From: Cohnella nanjingensis
GTDB lineage: Bacteria > Bacillota > Bacilli > Paenibacillales > Paenibacillaceae
Assembly (NCBI RefSeq): GCF_014212125.1
Contig: NZ_JACJVP010000011.1
Span: 285,302 to 349,301 of the forward strand
Direction: 5' to 3'
DNA length: 64,000 bases
Below are positions 18,970-28,270 of this stretch, in pieces (positions within the stretch are counted from its first letter, which is position 1; every line of letters begins with the position of its first letter). The notes under the pieces were generated by a model. That model was not told the origin of the DNA. It worked only from the letters and a program-made list of their open reading frames with translations, and ran no database searches. The position numbers were made by a program, and so were the translations under genes.

Positions 18970-21666
18970 ATGACCACGTCGGGCAAAAAAACAGTTCATT
19001 TCATCTCCCATACCCATTGGGACCGAGAATGGTATTTGACGTTCGAACAATTTCGCTATCGGCTGGTCAACCTAATCGACAACGTGCTCGATCTGGTCGA
19101 GCAGGACGCGTCGTTTCGTTACTTCCACCTCGACGGCCAAACGATCGTGCTCGACGATTATTTGCAAATCAGGCCGGAACGCAAGGAGCGCCTGTTCCAC
19201 TGGATACGCGAAGGCCGCATTCTTGTCGGCCCCTGGTACGAACAGAACGATCTGTTCTTGACCAGCGCCGAATCGACGACGCGCAACCTGATCGAAGGCA
19301 TTGGGACAGCCCGCGAGCTGGGCGGCGAAATGAAGGTCGGCTATTTGCCGGACCATTTCGGATTGGCCGGCCAGATGCCGCAAATCTTCCGCGAAGTCGG
19401 GCTCGACGTCAGCGTGTTCGGCCGCGGCTATGACGCCGCCAAGCACGGCAGCTCGTTCATTCGCTGGACGGCGCCAGACGGCTCGGAGGTGACCGGCATT
19501 CTGATGGCTCACTGGTACAACAATGCGCAGCGGCTGCCGAACGACGAAGACGAGCTGAAAATCGTGTTCCCGAATATTCAAGGGCGCGAGGAACGGATCC
19601 ACAACGTGCCGCACTACCTGATGATGAACGGCGTCGACCATTTGGAAGCGCAGGAAGATCTGACCGCGGTACTCGACAAGCTTCGCCGTCTGTACGGAGA
19701 CGAGTACGAGTTCGTACACGGCCGTCTGGATAGCTACGCCCGTGCCGCGATCGAGAATTTGAAGAATAACGCCGACCAGCCGTTCCCGGTCGTTGAAGGG
19801 GAGCTGCGCGAGCAATTCGATTATTCGATACTAAGCGGAACGCTGTCGGCGCGCGTCTATCTGAAGCAGGCGAATCAGGAAGGGCACGAGCTGCTGGAGA
19901 AGCTGCTGGAGCCGGTCAGCGTGTTCGCAGCGTCTCTCGATCTGGACAAGTATGATACGGATTACATGCGCTACATGTGGAAGCTGTACATGCAGAACCA
20001 TCCGCACGACAGCATTTGCGGCTGCAGCCAAGACGCGGTTCACGATCAAATGATGGAGCGGTACGCCAACCTGAAGCAAATCGGCGGTGAGCTGCTGCAG
20101 CGCAAATTGGATATCATCGCGAAGCAGGTGAGCGAATCCGACTTCCGAAGGGGCGATCAGAAGCTGCTGGTGCTTAACCCGTCGCAGACGGCGAACCGGG
20201 AAGTCATCGCCACTTCGGTGTACTTCTTGCTGGAGGACGGCGTCGAATCATTCCGTATCGAGGACGAGGACGGAGAGTCCGTGCCTTACCGGATCATTCG
20301 CCGAGCGCCGAGCAAATATTACGTGCTGAGCCCGATCAACCTTCCGGGCGTCATCGACGTAAACCGGTTCGATATCGAGTGGGCGCCGCAGGCAGGGCCG
20401 CTTGGCTATACGACATACCGTATCATAGCGGGCGAGGCTTTTGAGCCGGCAGCCGATGCGGACGACGCTGCGGCAGGCCCGGTCATGCTGGAGAACACGC
20501 ATTTGCGCATCGAACTGAGGTCGAACGGTTCCTTCGACATCACGGATAAAGCGACCGGCGTCGTTCGTGCCGGACTCGGCGCGTTCGAGGAATGCGGCGA
20601 TCGCGGCGATTTGTACGTGTTCACGCAACAAGGCGAGCCGCAGCGATTCGACGGCCCGATCGAAGTCGTCGACGTGGCGAAGAACGAGTTGTATGAAGCG
20701 GTCACGTATCGGTTTGTCTGGGATGTGCCGGCGGGATTGAAAGACGACCTCAGCGGCCGCACCGACGAAATGGCGACATGCGGCTTTAAGGCGACGCTGC
20801 GGCTTGACCGCAACTCGACGCAAGTGAAGCTGACCGTCGACATCGACAACAAGGCCAAATACCACCGCATCCGTCTGCTGTTCCCAACGGTAAACCCGGC
20901 GTCGCATGTCTGGGCCGGCGCGCAATACGACGTTGTCAGGCGTCCGTGGGACATCGGCAGGGACTATCAGCGCAGCGCATTCGCGTATCCTTACTGGAAA
21001 TGGGTCGCGTCGTTAGAGGGCGATTCTTCCGGCTTGTCCGTATATGCCAAAGGAACGGTCGAATACGAAGCGCTGGGCAACGGGGAGACGCTTGCCCTGA
21101 CGCTGTTGCGCGGGACGGAAACGATTAACGTACGCGAAATTGTCCGAATGGAGAACGACATTCAGCCAAAAGGCCAATGCCTCGGCTCGTACCGGTTCGA
21201 GCTGGCGATCCGCCCGTTCGCCGGCGTGAATGCGACAACGCTGTACCAGGAAGCGGAGCGCTTCACCTCCGGCTTGCTGACGAAGCAATGGCCGGTTGAC
21301 GATGACCGCTGGGATCGCGGGCGCGCCTGGGTGCAGGATACCGGCATCACGACGACGTTCCGCAGGCCGGATCCGAACGCCGGCAAGCCCGCGCTGCCGC
21401 GCACCGGCGTACTGCTGAAAGTGGCCGGCGACGCGATGCTGTCGGCGCTCAAGTGGGCGCAGGATGGCAGCGGTCCGATCATCCGTCTCTACAACGTAGA
21501 GACGGAGGCGTCAGACGTGCGCGTGACGTATGCCGCCGGCGGAGCGCTCGGTTCGGTGCTGCAGACGAACCTGCTGGAGGAACCGAAGCAACCGGTAGCC
21601 GCGGAAGGCAGTGCGTTCGCGACGCGGCTCGGCGCGAAGAAAATCGCGACGTTCAAGCTGAACTAA
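18970..21666 (+). CDS. GH38 alpha-mannosidase
   Basis: An 898-aa cytoplasmic alpha-mannosidase starting at ATG 18970 behind GAGAGGAG. Motifs: HTHWD (His14, His16, Asp18), nucleophile Asp128 in GYLPDHFGLAGQMPQ, a DGxxxxxxDYLQIRPE segment, and NHPHDSICGCSQDAVH. The C-terminal beta domains are intact (YHRIRLLFPTV). It is a paralogue, not a recent copy, of the enzyme at 9012-11771: motifs are shared but flanking sequence differs widely. Base composition is clearly more GC-rich than in the genes at 3-9000. It is the last gene before the tRNA-like scar at 21672-21721, so the transcription unit ends here. Confidence 0.93.
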   Translation: MTTSGKKTVHFISHTHWDREWYLTFEQFRYRLVNLIDNVLDLVEQDASFRYFHLDGQTIVLDDYLQIRPERKERLFHWIREGRILVGPWYEQNDLFLTSAESTTRNLIEGIGTARELGGEMKVGYLPDHFGLAGQMPQIFREVGLDVSVFGRGYDAAKHGSSFIRWTAPDGSEVTGILMAHWYNNAQRLPNDEDELKIVFPNIQGREERIHNVPHYLMMNGVDHLEAQEDLTAVLDKLRRLYGDEYEFVHGRLDSYARAAIENLKNNADQPFPVVEGELREQFDYSILSGTLSARVYLKQANQEGHELLEKLLEPVSVFAASLDLDKYDTDYMRYMWKLYMQNHPHDSICGCSQDAVHDQMMERYANLKQIGGELLQRKLDIIAKQVSESDFRRGDQKLLVLNPSQTANREVIATSVYFLLEDGVESFRIEDEDGESVPYRIIRRAPSKYYVLSPINLPGVIDVNRFDIEWAPQAGPLGYTTYRIIAGEAFEPAADADDAAAGPVMLENTHLRIELRSNGSFDITDKATGVVRAGLGAFEECGDRGDLYVFTQQGEPQRFDGPIEVVDVAKNELYEAVTYRFVWDVPAGLKDDLSGRTDEMATCGFKATLRLDRNSTQVKLTVDIDNKAKYHRIRLLFPTVNPASHVWAGAQYDVVRRPWDIGRDYQRSAFAYPYWKWVASLEGDSSGLSVYAKGTVEYEALGNGETLALTLLRGTETINVREIVRMENDIQPKGQCLGSYRFELAIRPFAGVNATTLYQEAERFTSGLLTKQWPVDDDRWDRGRAWVQDTGITTTFRRPDPNAGKPALPRTGVLLKVAGDAMLSALKWAQDGSGPIIRLYNVETEASDVRVTYAAGGALGSVLQTNLLEEPKQPVAAEGSAFATRLGAKKIATFKLN

Positions 21667-21671
21667 TATTA

Positions 21672-21721
21672 CCTCCAGTGGGCTAACTCCCCGTGGAGAT
21701 TCGAGTCTCTCGACCGCACCA
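21672..21721 (+). pseudogene. tRNA-Leu-like 3' fragment (possible att site)
   Basis: From CCTCCAGTGGG through a long variable arm (GGG-CTAAC-TCCC), a T-arm (GGAGA-TTCGAG-TCTCT) and the acceptor end CGACCGCACCA, the 50 bases read like the 3' part of a type-II leucine tRNA. The matching 5' half (acceptor GCGGTCG) is not found upstream, which is coding sequence. The T-loop looks one base short, so it is degenerate. Such fragments are left on one side of elements that integrate into tRNA 3' ends. Confidence 0.55.
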
Positions 21722-21735
21722 ACTTAACAACGAAC

Positions 21736-21777
21736 AAGCTCGTAAATTTGCTCTTATGGCAATTTACGAGCTTTTTT
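21736..21777 (+). terminator. Rho-independent terminator
   Basis: AAGCTCGTAAATT (21736-21748) pairs perfectly with AATTTACGAGCTT (21761-21773), and the stem is followed by an uninterrupted U run. It ends the leftward mannosidase unit, and may be the original terminator of the tRNA gene whose fragment lies just upstream. Confidence 0.85.
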
Positions 21778-21798
21778 CATCGGAACAGTGATGCCCGT

Positions 21799-22737
21799 TT
21801 ATTCGGACGAAGGATGAAAATGGCCGTTATCATCTTGGTCATGATGATCGTGATGGTCGTGATGGTCGTGATGTTCATGAAGATGGTGCTCATGATCACG
21901 ATGATGATCGTGATGCTCGCGCTTATGTTCATGATGATCGTGGTCGTGGCCATGATGAGTATGATGCGAATTCGCCAGATGGGAAGGATACAGGTCCGCC
22001 TGTGCAATCACCCGGTTCCCGATGACTGCGCGAAGCACGTTCGGACGCTCGTCCAAGTCTCGAGTTCCCGCGCCGTAGCCGACGGACAGGACGGTCATGG
22101 CGGGCAGCGTGACGTGGAAATCGTCGGCGAGCGCGCAAACGATTCCGGCTCCTGTCGGCGTGGTCAACTCTTTTGGTATCGGCAACGGTGCCAGCGGCTT
22201 GCCCTTCATCAGCTCCAGCGTCGCGGGCGCGGGTACTGGATAAACGCCGTGCGCGCAGACGACGGTGCCATAGCCGAGCGGAACGGGAGAGCAGCAGATT
22301 GCATCGATTTCCAGCGATTCGAGCGCGAGCGCGACGCCGACCGTATCGACGATTGAATCGACCGCGCCCACTTCATGGAAATGGACTTTCTCCAAGGGAA
22401 TGCCATGAATCTTCCCTTCCGCCTTGCCGATCGCTTCGAAAATGGCCAGACTTCTGGCCGTTGCCCGCTCGGGAAGTCCGGCGGCGCGAATCATCTTGAC
22501 GATGTCGCTGTAATGCGCATGATGCGCGGGTTGAACGTTTGGATCCAGAACGACGTCCGCCTTGAGGGCGGAAATGCCCCGTTTGTCCACGCGGTTCCAC
22601 CGCAGGGAATAGGCGGGCAGGGCAATCTTGGACAGTTCCGTCTCGATGTAGCGGGGGTCCGCGCCGGCGTCGACGAGCGCCCCCAACGTCATGTCGCCGC
22701 TGATGCCGGCTATGCAGTCCAAGTAAAGGATTTTCAC
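21799..22737 (-). CDS. larC1: LarC1: N-terminal half of the nickel-insertion protein, with His-rich tail
   Basis: LarC inserts nickel into the pyridinium-thio-cofactor (nickel-pincer nucleotide) in a CTP-dependent reaction. This 312-aa product is the N-terminal part only: it opens with ILYLDCIAGISGDMTLGAL, the family signature, then VHFHEVGAVDSIVDTVG and ELTTPTGAG. The start is GTG 22737, 4 bases after the larB stop, with GGGAGAA upstream. The last ~60 residues contain 28 histidines interleaved with Asp/Glu/Lys, a likely nickel-storage or delivery tail. The C-terminal LarC2 domain is absent here and is encoded at 30044-30538 on the other strand. It is the last gene of larE-larB-larC1. Confidence 0.92.
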   Translation of the reverse strand: MKILYLDCIAGISGDMTLGALVDAGADPRYIETELSKIALPAYSLRWNRVDKRGISALKADVVLDPNVQPAHHAHYSDIVKMIRAAGLPERATARSLAIFEAIGKAEGKIHGIPLEKVHFHEVGAVDSIVDTVGVALALESLEIDAICCSPVPLGYGTVVCAHGVYPVPAPATLELMKGKPLAPLPIPKELTTPTGAGIVCALADDFHVTLPAMTVLSVGYGAGTRDLDERPNVLRAVIGNRVIAQADLYPSHLANSHHTHHGHDHDHHEHKREHHDHHRDHEHHLHEHHDHHDHHDHHDQDDNGHFHPSSE

Positions 22738-22741
22738 GATG

Positions 22742-23436
<695 letters not shown>

Positions 23437-23437
<1 letters not shown>

Positions 23438-24267
23438 CACGCACCTCCTTTCGGGAGCATCTCGTTCATGCTTCCGGTTCGGTACCCTTGCAGGTCGAGC
23501 GTGACGTATTTGAACCCGAAGCTTTGCAAGGCCGAGGCAATGGAATGATGATGCTCGATCGCCTTGGCCATGTCCCGGGGCATCAATTCCAAGCGGGCAA
23601 TTTCGCCGTGATGTCGGACCCGGACCTGGTAAAACCCGAGATCGAGCAAATATTGCTCTGACTTGTCCAGCCTATCGATCTTCTCGCGGTCGATCGGTGT
23701 GCCATACGGGATTCGGGACGAGAGACAGGCGAAGGATGGCTTGTTCCAGGTCGGCAATTTCAGCTCTTTGGACAACGCGCGAATGTCGTCTTTGGTCATC
23801 CCTGCTTCCAGGAGCAGGCTGCGGACGCCTTCTTCGGTCTTGGCCATGAGGCCCGGACGATAGTCGCCGAGGTCGTCCAAGTTGGTGCCGTCCAGCATAT
23901 ACGGCAGGCCATGCTCCGCCGCCAGCCGTTTCAGATGCGCGTACAGGCCTTTCTTGCAGTGGTAGCAGCGGTCGGGCGCATTGGCGACGAACGCGCGATT
24001 GTCCAGCTCGGAAATTTCCGTCAACAGATGAGTGACTTTCATATCGGATGCCAGTTTCACCGCGGCGTCGAATTCGCGGCTCGGGAACGTTTCGGAAGCC
24101 GCCGTAACGGCGGTGACGCGGTCGCCCAGCTCCTGCTGCGCCCGCTTAAGCAGAAACGTACTGTCTACGCCGCCGGAGAAGGCAACCAGCGCGCTGCCGA
24201 GCGAACGAAGCAACGATCCGAGCAGGGCGTCTTTGACTTCCAAGGATAAGGCTGCGACGTCTTTCAT
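23437..24267 (-). CDS. larE: LarE: ATP-dependent sulfur insertase
   Basis: LarE adenylates the LarB product and transfers sulfur to make the thiocarboxylate groups of the cofactor. From ATG 24267 (GGGAGGATC upstream) it has 276 residues, the usual length; the longer in-frame extension to 24384 covers the promoter region and is rejected. The PP-loop is AFSGGVDSTFLL (~residues 29-40), followed by TNLDDLGDYRPG and the conserved SFACLSSRIPYGTPI segment containing the cysteine that acts as sulfur donor in sacrificial LarE. A further DRCYHCKKGLY pair of cysteines is present, so I cannot decide between a sacrificial and a cluster-using mechanism. It leads the leftward lar operon. Confidence 0.94.
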
Positions 24268-24503
24268 TATGGCGATCCTCCCGTTCATAAAGTGTATTAT
24301 GTCAATCATTAAGAAAATACCTTGCGAACTGGACTCAACAGGTTTCCGCGTTCGATATTGATTATAAAAGACAGAGGGAATCAAGTAAATAATTTATTTA
24401 ATAAGAAAATACTTTTCATTTGACCGGGGACTTGATAAACTAGGTGCCAGAAGATCCTGTATTCACCTTAAAACTTAATCATTAAGCGAAAGGCGGTATT
24501 CGC
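24268..24503. promoter_or_regulatory. Divergent lar/sugar-pathway control region with ROK-like sites
   Basis: This 236-bp AT-rich gap separates larE from the rightward operon. It holds CTTAATCATTAAG (24474-24486, a palindrome except its centre), just before the ribosome site of the HAD gene; TCAATCATTAAGAAAATA (24302-24319), about 35 bases upstream of the larE start; and TTTATTTAATAAGAAAATA (24391-24409). The repeated CATTAAGAAAATA/AATAAGAAAATA pattern and symmetry suggest operators, most simply for the ROK regulator at 31651. I saw no convincing -35/-10 pair or riboswitch. Confidence 0.5.
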
Positions 24504-25286
24504 ATGGCATCCGTGAGAGCAGTATTGTTCGATTTCGACGGGACGATCTCCACCCTCCGCGCGGGTTGGGAAGAAATCATGAGACCTTTCATGAAAGAAT
24601 CCATTGCAGGCGGCAAAGAATGGACCGAAGCGCAGGAAAAGGAGCTGGAGCGCGAAATCGACGATTATATCGATCAGTCGACCGGCATCCAGACGATTTA
24701 TCAGATGCAATGGCTGGCGGATCAGGTGAAGGAGAAGGGCTGGAACGAGCGCGTTCTGGACCCGTGGGCATACAAGGCCATCTATAACGAAAGACTGCTG
24801 GCGCGGGTGAATGAACGCGTCAAGCAATTGGGCGAAGGCAATTTGCAGACGGAAGACTATCTGATCAAAGGAGCGGCCGCTTTCATCCGGGAACTGCATG
24901 GCCGAGGAATCGAGATGTATGTGGCGAGCGGAACGGATCACCCCGATGTCGTGAGGGAAGCCGAAGTGCTTGGCATCGCTTCGTACTTGACCGGGATTGC
25001 CGGCGCTCCGGTCGGCAAGGCGGAATGCTCCAAGGAGAAGGTGCTGCAGGATTTGATCCGGGACAAAGGGTTCAGCGGACCGGAACTGGCGGTGATCGGG
25101 GACGGCAAGGTTGAGATCCGGCTTGGCAAAGAGGCGGGCGGCATTGCGCTCGGGCTGGCGAGCGATGAGGAACGAAGAGAAGGGCTGAATCCGGTGAAGC
25201 AACGGCGGCTCGAGGCGGCCGGGGCGGACTGGATCGCGGGAGATTTCAGCCGTCCCGAAGACTGGCTGTCTCGATTGGGGCTATAG
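24504..25286 (+). CDS. HAD-family phosphatase
   Basis: A 260-aa haloacid-dehalogenase-type hydrolase: motif I VLFDFDGTIS (nucleophile Asp10, acid Asp12), motif II VASGT (~residue 140), motif IV-like VIGDGKVEI (Gly-Asp) near residue 200. A helical cap of ~110 residues lies between motifs I and II, as in phosphoglycolate-phosphatase-type enzymes. The start ATG 24504 follows AAAGGCGG, just after a palindromic operator candidate. It leads an operon of sugar-phosphate genes, so a sugar phosphate is the probable substrate. The end of the chain (EAAGADWIAGDFSRPEDWL) is also seen in GmhB/HldE-associated phosphatases, but specificity is not determined. Confidence 0.85.
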   Translation: MASVRAVLFDFDGTISTLRAGWEEIMRPFMKESIAGGKEWTEAQEKELEREIDDYIDQSTGIQTIYQMQWLADQVKEKGWNERVLDPWAYKAIYNERLLARVNERVKQLGEGNLQTEDYLIKGAAAFIRELHGRGIEMYVASGTDHPDVVREAEVLGIASYLTGIAGAPVGKAECSKEKVLQDLIRDKGFSGPELAVIGDGKVEIRLGKEAGGIALGLASDEERREGLNPVKQRRLEAAGADWIAGDFSRPEDWLSRLGL

Positions 25287-25290
25287 CCGA

Positions 25291-26292
25291 ATGCCATCCT
25301 ACTATAAACGTTATCGCAATCATGGCTGCCGGCTTACGGAAGATTTGCAATATAAGGGATACCGCACCCTGATGCTGGAGAACGACCTTATACAGGTAAT
25401 TTTACTCCTGGATCGGGGAGGGGAACCGGTCCGCTGGCTGCACAAGCCGACGGATACCGACTTGATTTGGCATACGCGCACGGGGCTGCTTCCGGCACAC
25501 GGTCTGTATCCCGACTATCAGATGACTTACTTGGGCGGCTGGCAAGAGATGATGCCGGAGGTGAGCCGGACGCATGAGTACCGGGGCGCGACGGTGCACC
25601 GGGGGGAAACGTCCATCACGCCTTGGGATTACGAGCTGATACGCGAAGATGAGGAAGAGCTTCGCGTGCAGTTGACCAACCGCCTTCGTTCGTTGCCGCT
25701 GAAAGTGGAAAAAACGTTCATTTTGAGGCATGGGGACACGGCGGTGCGCATGGAAGAGAGGGTGTACAACGAGTCGCCGGTGCCGATCGAATTCAATTGG
25801 GGACATCATCTGGCTTATGGGGCGCCTTTCCTGAAAGAACATTCGCGCATCGGGTTCCATCCCGGTTCCGTTGTGGTGAATATGGAAACCGGGGAAAGAA
25901 GCGTTTGGCCGGCGATGCCCGGGGCGAATTCACAGGTCGATCTCTCCGTCATGGCGTCGCCCGGGACGCCAAGGCCGCTCCTAGCCGTCGAATCCCGGTC
26001 GGGGGAATACCGACTTGACGCCGGCGATCGTGTCGGACTTTCGTTAACCGTTCGTTGGGACGCGGACATATGGCCGTACGTTTGGTACTGGCAGAACTTC
26101 GCCGCCGACTCGGACGCTCCTTTCTTCGGAAACGAGTACAACATCGGACTGGAGCCGTTTAATGTACCGCCCAAGTGGACGTTAGCCGAAGCGGCGGAGC
26201 GGGGGGCTGCCCTGAAGCTCGATCCGAACGGCAGCTTGTCCGCCTGGCTTGAGATTGAATTGAGCAAGGAGGGAGAAAAAGATGAGACATGA
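25291..26292 (+). CDS. Aldose-1-epimerase-like (DUF4432-like) protein
   Basis: A 333-aa beta-supersandwich protein of the galactose-mutarotase-like superfamily, which interconverts alpha and beta sugar anomers or binds sugars. Visible features: ENDLIQVILLLDRGGEPVRWLHKPTD, GLYPDYQMTYLGGWQEMMPE, an EFNWGHHLAYG His-His motif at ~residue 170, and late FFGNEYNIGLEPF. It begins 5 bases after the HAD stop and overlaps the next gene by 11 bases, firmly within one operon. The His pair and Glu fit a mutarotase site, but family assignment below superfamily is uncertain. Confidence 0.75.
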   Translation: MPSYYKRYRNHGCRLTEDLQYKGYRTLMLENDLIQVILLLDRGGEPVRWLHKPTDTDLIWHTRTGLLPAHGLYPDYQMTYLGGWQEMMPEVSRTHEYRGATVHRGETSITPWDYELIREDEEELRVQLTNRLRSLPLKVEKTFILRHGDTAVRMEERVYNESPVPIEFNWGHHLAYGAPFLKEHSRIGFHPGSVVVNMETGERSVWPAMPGANSQVDLSVMASPGTPRPLLAVESRSGEYRLDAGDRVGLSLTVRWDADIWPYVWYWQNFAADSDAPFFGNEYNIGLEPFNVPPKWTLAEAAERGAALKLDPNGSLSAWLEIELSKEGEKDET

Positions 26293-28270
26293 GCGGTTGT
26301 CGTTCGATGCGGTCAAGACGAATTCCGTGTTCGACCGGCGCAATCTCGTCACGATCCGCAATATGGCTCAGCCTTATTCGGACGTGCCCGAAGCGTGGCC
26401 GCAAGCGCGGAAAGAGCAGGAAGCTTTCGCGCGGTTGATCGAAGCCGTCGTCGCCGCCAGAACGTCGGGAAAACCGGTCATTTGGTCCATGGGCGCCCAC
26501 GTCATCAAGAACGGCATGTCCCGCTACGTCATCGAAATGGTGCGGCAAGGCATCGTCACCCATGTATCGGGAAACGGGGCGACCAGCATTCACGACTTCG
26601 AGCTGGCGTTCCTCGGAGAGACGTCCGAAGACGTCGCCACCGCGATCGAGGACGGCTCTTTCGGGATGTGGGAAGAGACCGGCCGTTACATGAACGAAGC
26701 TATACAGCTCGGCTCTTCGGAAAACCTCGGATACGGAGAGAGCCTTTACCGCTACTTGAACCGTCACCCCGAACGTTTTCCTCATTACGACGATTGCGTC
26801 TTTGTCCAATGCCAACGTTCGGGCGTGCCTTATACGTGCCACATCTCGATCGGCACGGATATCATCCATCAGCATCCGATCGCCGACTTCGAGGCGCTGG
26901 GTCGAACGAGCGGGAAAGATTTCGAGACGATGTGCCAATCCGTGGCGGAGATGGCGGACGGCGGCGTTTTCCTCAACTTCGGTTCCGCGATATCGGGTCC
27001 GGAAATCTTCCTGAAGGCGGTCAGCATTTGCCGGAATGAAGATCTTCCGATGTCGTCGGTCGTCGCGGCGAATTTCGATATCGTGCCCGTGTACGCGGAT
27101 GACGTGCCGCCGGCAATCGCCTCCGAATTCTACTATCGCCCGCGCCGCAATTTCATCGACCGTCTCGGGCAAATCGGCGGGCAGGGGTATTTGTTCCACG
27201 GCCTTCATCAAGCGACGATTCCGAATCTGTTCCACGGTGTGCTCCGGCGCAAGCGGGAGCTCGGCGTTTCGTTCCCCCGCTATGAGCGCGTGGAACGTCT
27301 GTCGCGCGAACGCCGGAAGCTGTATCCGATCGCGGAGCGGCTTGCGTCTCTCCGCATCGAAGTGTTGGAGAGGCCGTCGCCGTGCAAGGAGTCCGACTGG
27401 TCCGGCCAACGGGACGAGACCTTCCGCATCTTAACCCAGCGCATATGGGAAGCCCGCGATCAAGGAGGCGAGGTGATCGTCTCGCTTGGAGGCAACGTGA
27501 TCGGCAACGGCGTATCGCCCGACCTTATCGAGCTGATCGAGCAAGGGGTGATCACCCATCTGGCGCTGAACGGCGCCGGAGCCTTTCAGGACGTGGAGCT
27601 CGCCGCATTCGGCCAGACGGAGGAGCTGGATGCCGGAGCGCTGAGCAGCGGCAAGCTCGGCATGTGGGAAGAACCGGGCGCGCTCGTTCATCGCGCGCTC
27701 CGGGAAGGGTACGGCAAAGGGCTCGGTTACGGAGAGAGCTTGATCGATCATATGAACCGTCATCCCGAGCTGTATCCGTATGCCCGATTCAGCTTGCTTC
27801 ATGCTTGCAGCCGTGCGGGCATCCCCTGCACCGTCCACGTCACGCTAGGCACGGACAGCATTCAACAACATCCGGACGTCGATTTCTCCGTGCAAGGAGG
27901 CGCGAGCGGCCGAGATTTCCGGATTTTCGCCGGCACGGTGACCCGTTTGGACGGGGGCGTCTATATGAACTTCGGCTCGACGGTTACGGGACCGGAGGTG
28001 CTGCTCAAAGCACTGTCGATCGCGCGCAATCTGGGCTACAACGTCAGCCGGATCACGACGGCGAACTTCGATATCGTCAAGCTAGGGGATTATCATTGCA
28101 AGGTCGGTTACGAGGACTGGGACTATTACTACCGTCCGCGCAAGAACATCATTCACCGCCCGACAAGCCTGGGCGGGGACGGATTTCATTTTGAAGGCTT
28201 GCATCAGGAGACCATTCCGGCCATACGGCAAGCTTTGGCGAATCGCGGAGACAGAGGGAGAGCAGAGTAA
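26282..28270 (+). CDS. Tandem-duplicated deoxyhypusine-synthase-like protein of unknown function
   Basis: The 662-aa product consists of two homologous units about 332 codons apart. The first (motif from residue 66) reads VIWSMGAHVIKNGMSRYVIE, then GNGATSIHDFELAFLGETSEDV; the second (from residue 398) reads VIVSLGGNVIGNGVSPDLIE, then LNGAGAFQDVELAAFGQTEEL. Both carry an IGTDIIHQHP/LGTDSIQQHP segment, an FxNFGS motif and a C-terminal YYRPR..FI/II..GGxGYxFxGLHQxTIP end. I associate the single-unit form with uncharacterised bacterial proteins distantly like deoxyhypusine synthase (NAD-binding), not with hypusine formation. The first half keeps the AHVIK and SEDV motifs; the second has lost them, so it may be structural. 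The start ATG 26282 has GAGGGAG upstream. No function is claimed. Confidence 0.65.
   Translation: MRHERLSFDAVKTNSVFDRRNLVTIRNMAQPYSDVPEAWPQARKEQEAFARLIEAVVAARTSGKPVIWSMGAHVIKNGMSRYVIEMVRQGIVTHVSGNGATSIHDFELAFLGETSEDVATAIEDGSFGMWEETGRYMNEAIQLGSSENLGYGESLYRYLNRHPERFPHYDDCVFVQCQRSGVPYTCHISIGTDIIHQHPIADFEALGRTSGKDFETMCQSVAEMADGGVFLNFGSAISGPEIFLKAVSICRNEDLPMSSVVAANFDIVPVYADDVPPAIASEFYYRPRRNFIDRLGQIGGQGYLFHGLHQATIPNLFHGVLRRKRELGVSFPRYERVERLSRERRKLYPIAERLASLRIEVLERPSPCKESDWSGQRDETFRILTQRIWEARDQGGEVIVSLGGNVIGNGVSPDLIELIEQGVITHLALNGAGAFQDVELAAFGQTEELDAGALSSGKLGMWEEPGALVHRALREGYGKGLGYGESLIDHMNRHPELYPYARFSLLHACSRAGIPCTVHVTLGTDSIQQHPDVDFSVQGGASGRDFRIFAGTVTRLDGGVYMNFGSTVTGPEVLLKALSIARNLGYNVSRITTANFDIVKLGDYHCKVGYEDWDYYYRPRKNIIHRPTSLGGDGFHFEGLHQETIPAIRQALANRGDRGRAE

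Noticed and set aside
20946..21686. Short plus-strand frames near the tRNA-like scar
   Set aside because: They are alternative-frame shadows of the GH38 gene with no ribosome sites or known domains.
21748..22356. Plus-strand reading frame full of Met, Val and Ile opposite larC1
   Set aside because: It is the complement of the histidine-rich tail (CAT/CAC codons read as ATG/GTG) and has no ribosome site; the larC1 strand shows a clear family signature.
26282..28270. LarA racemase
   Set aside because: The protein lacks LarA-like features and instead shows a duplicated deoxyhypusine-synthase-like pattern, so it is not called LarA.
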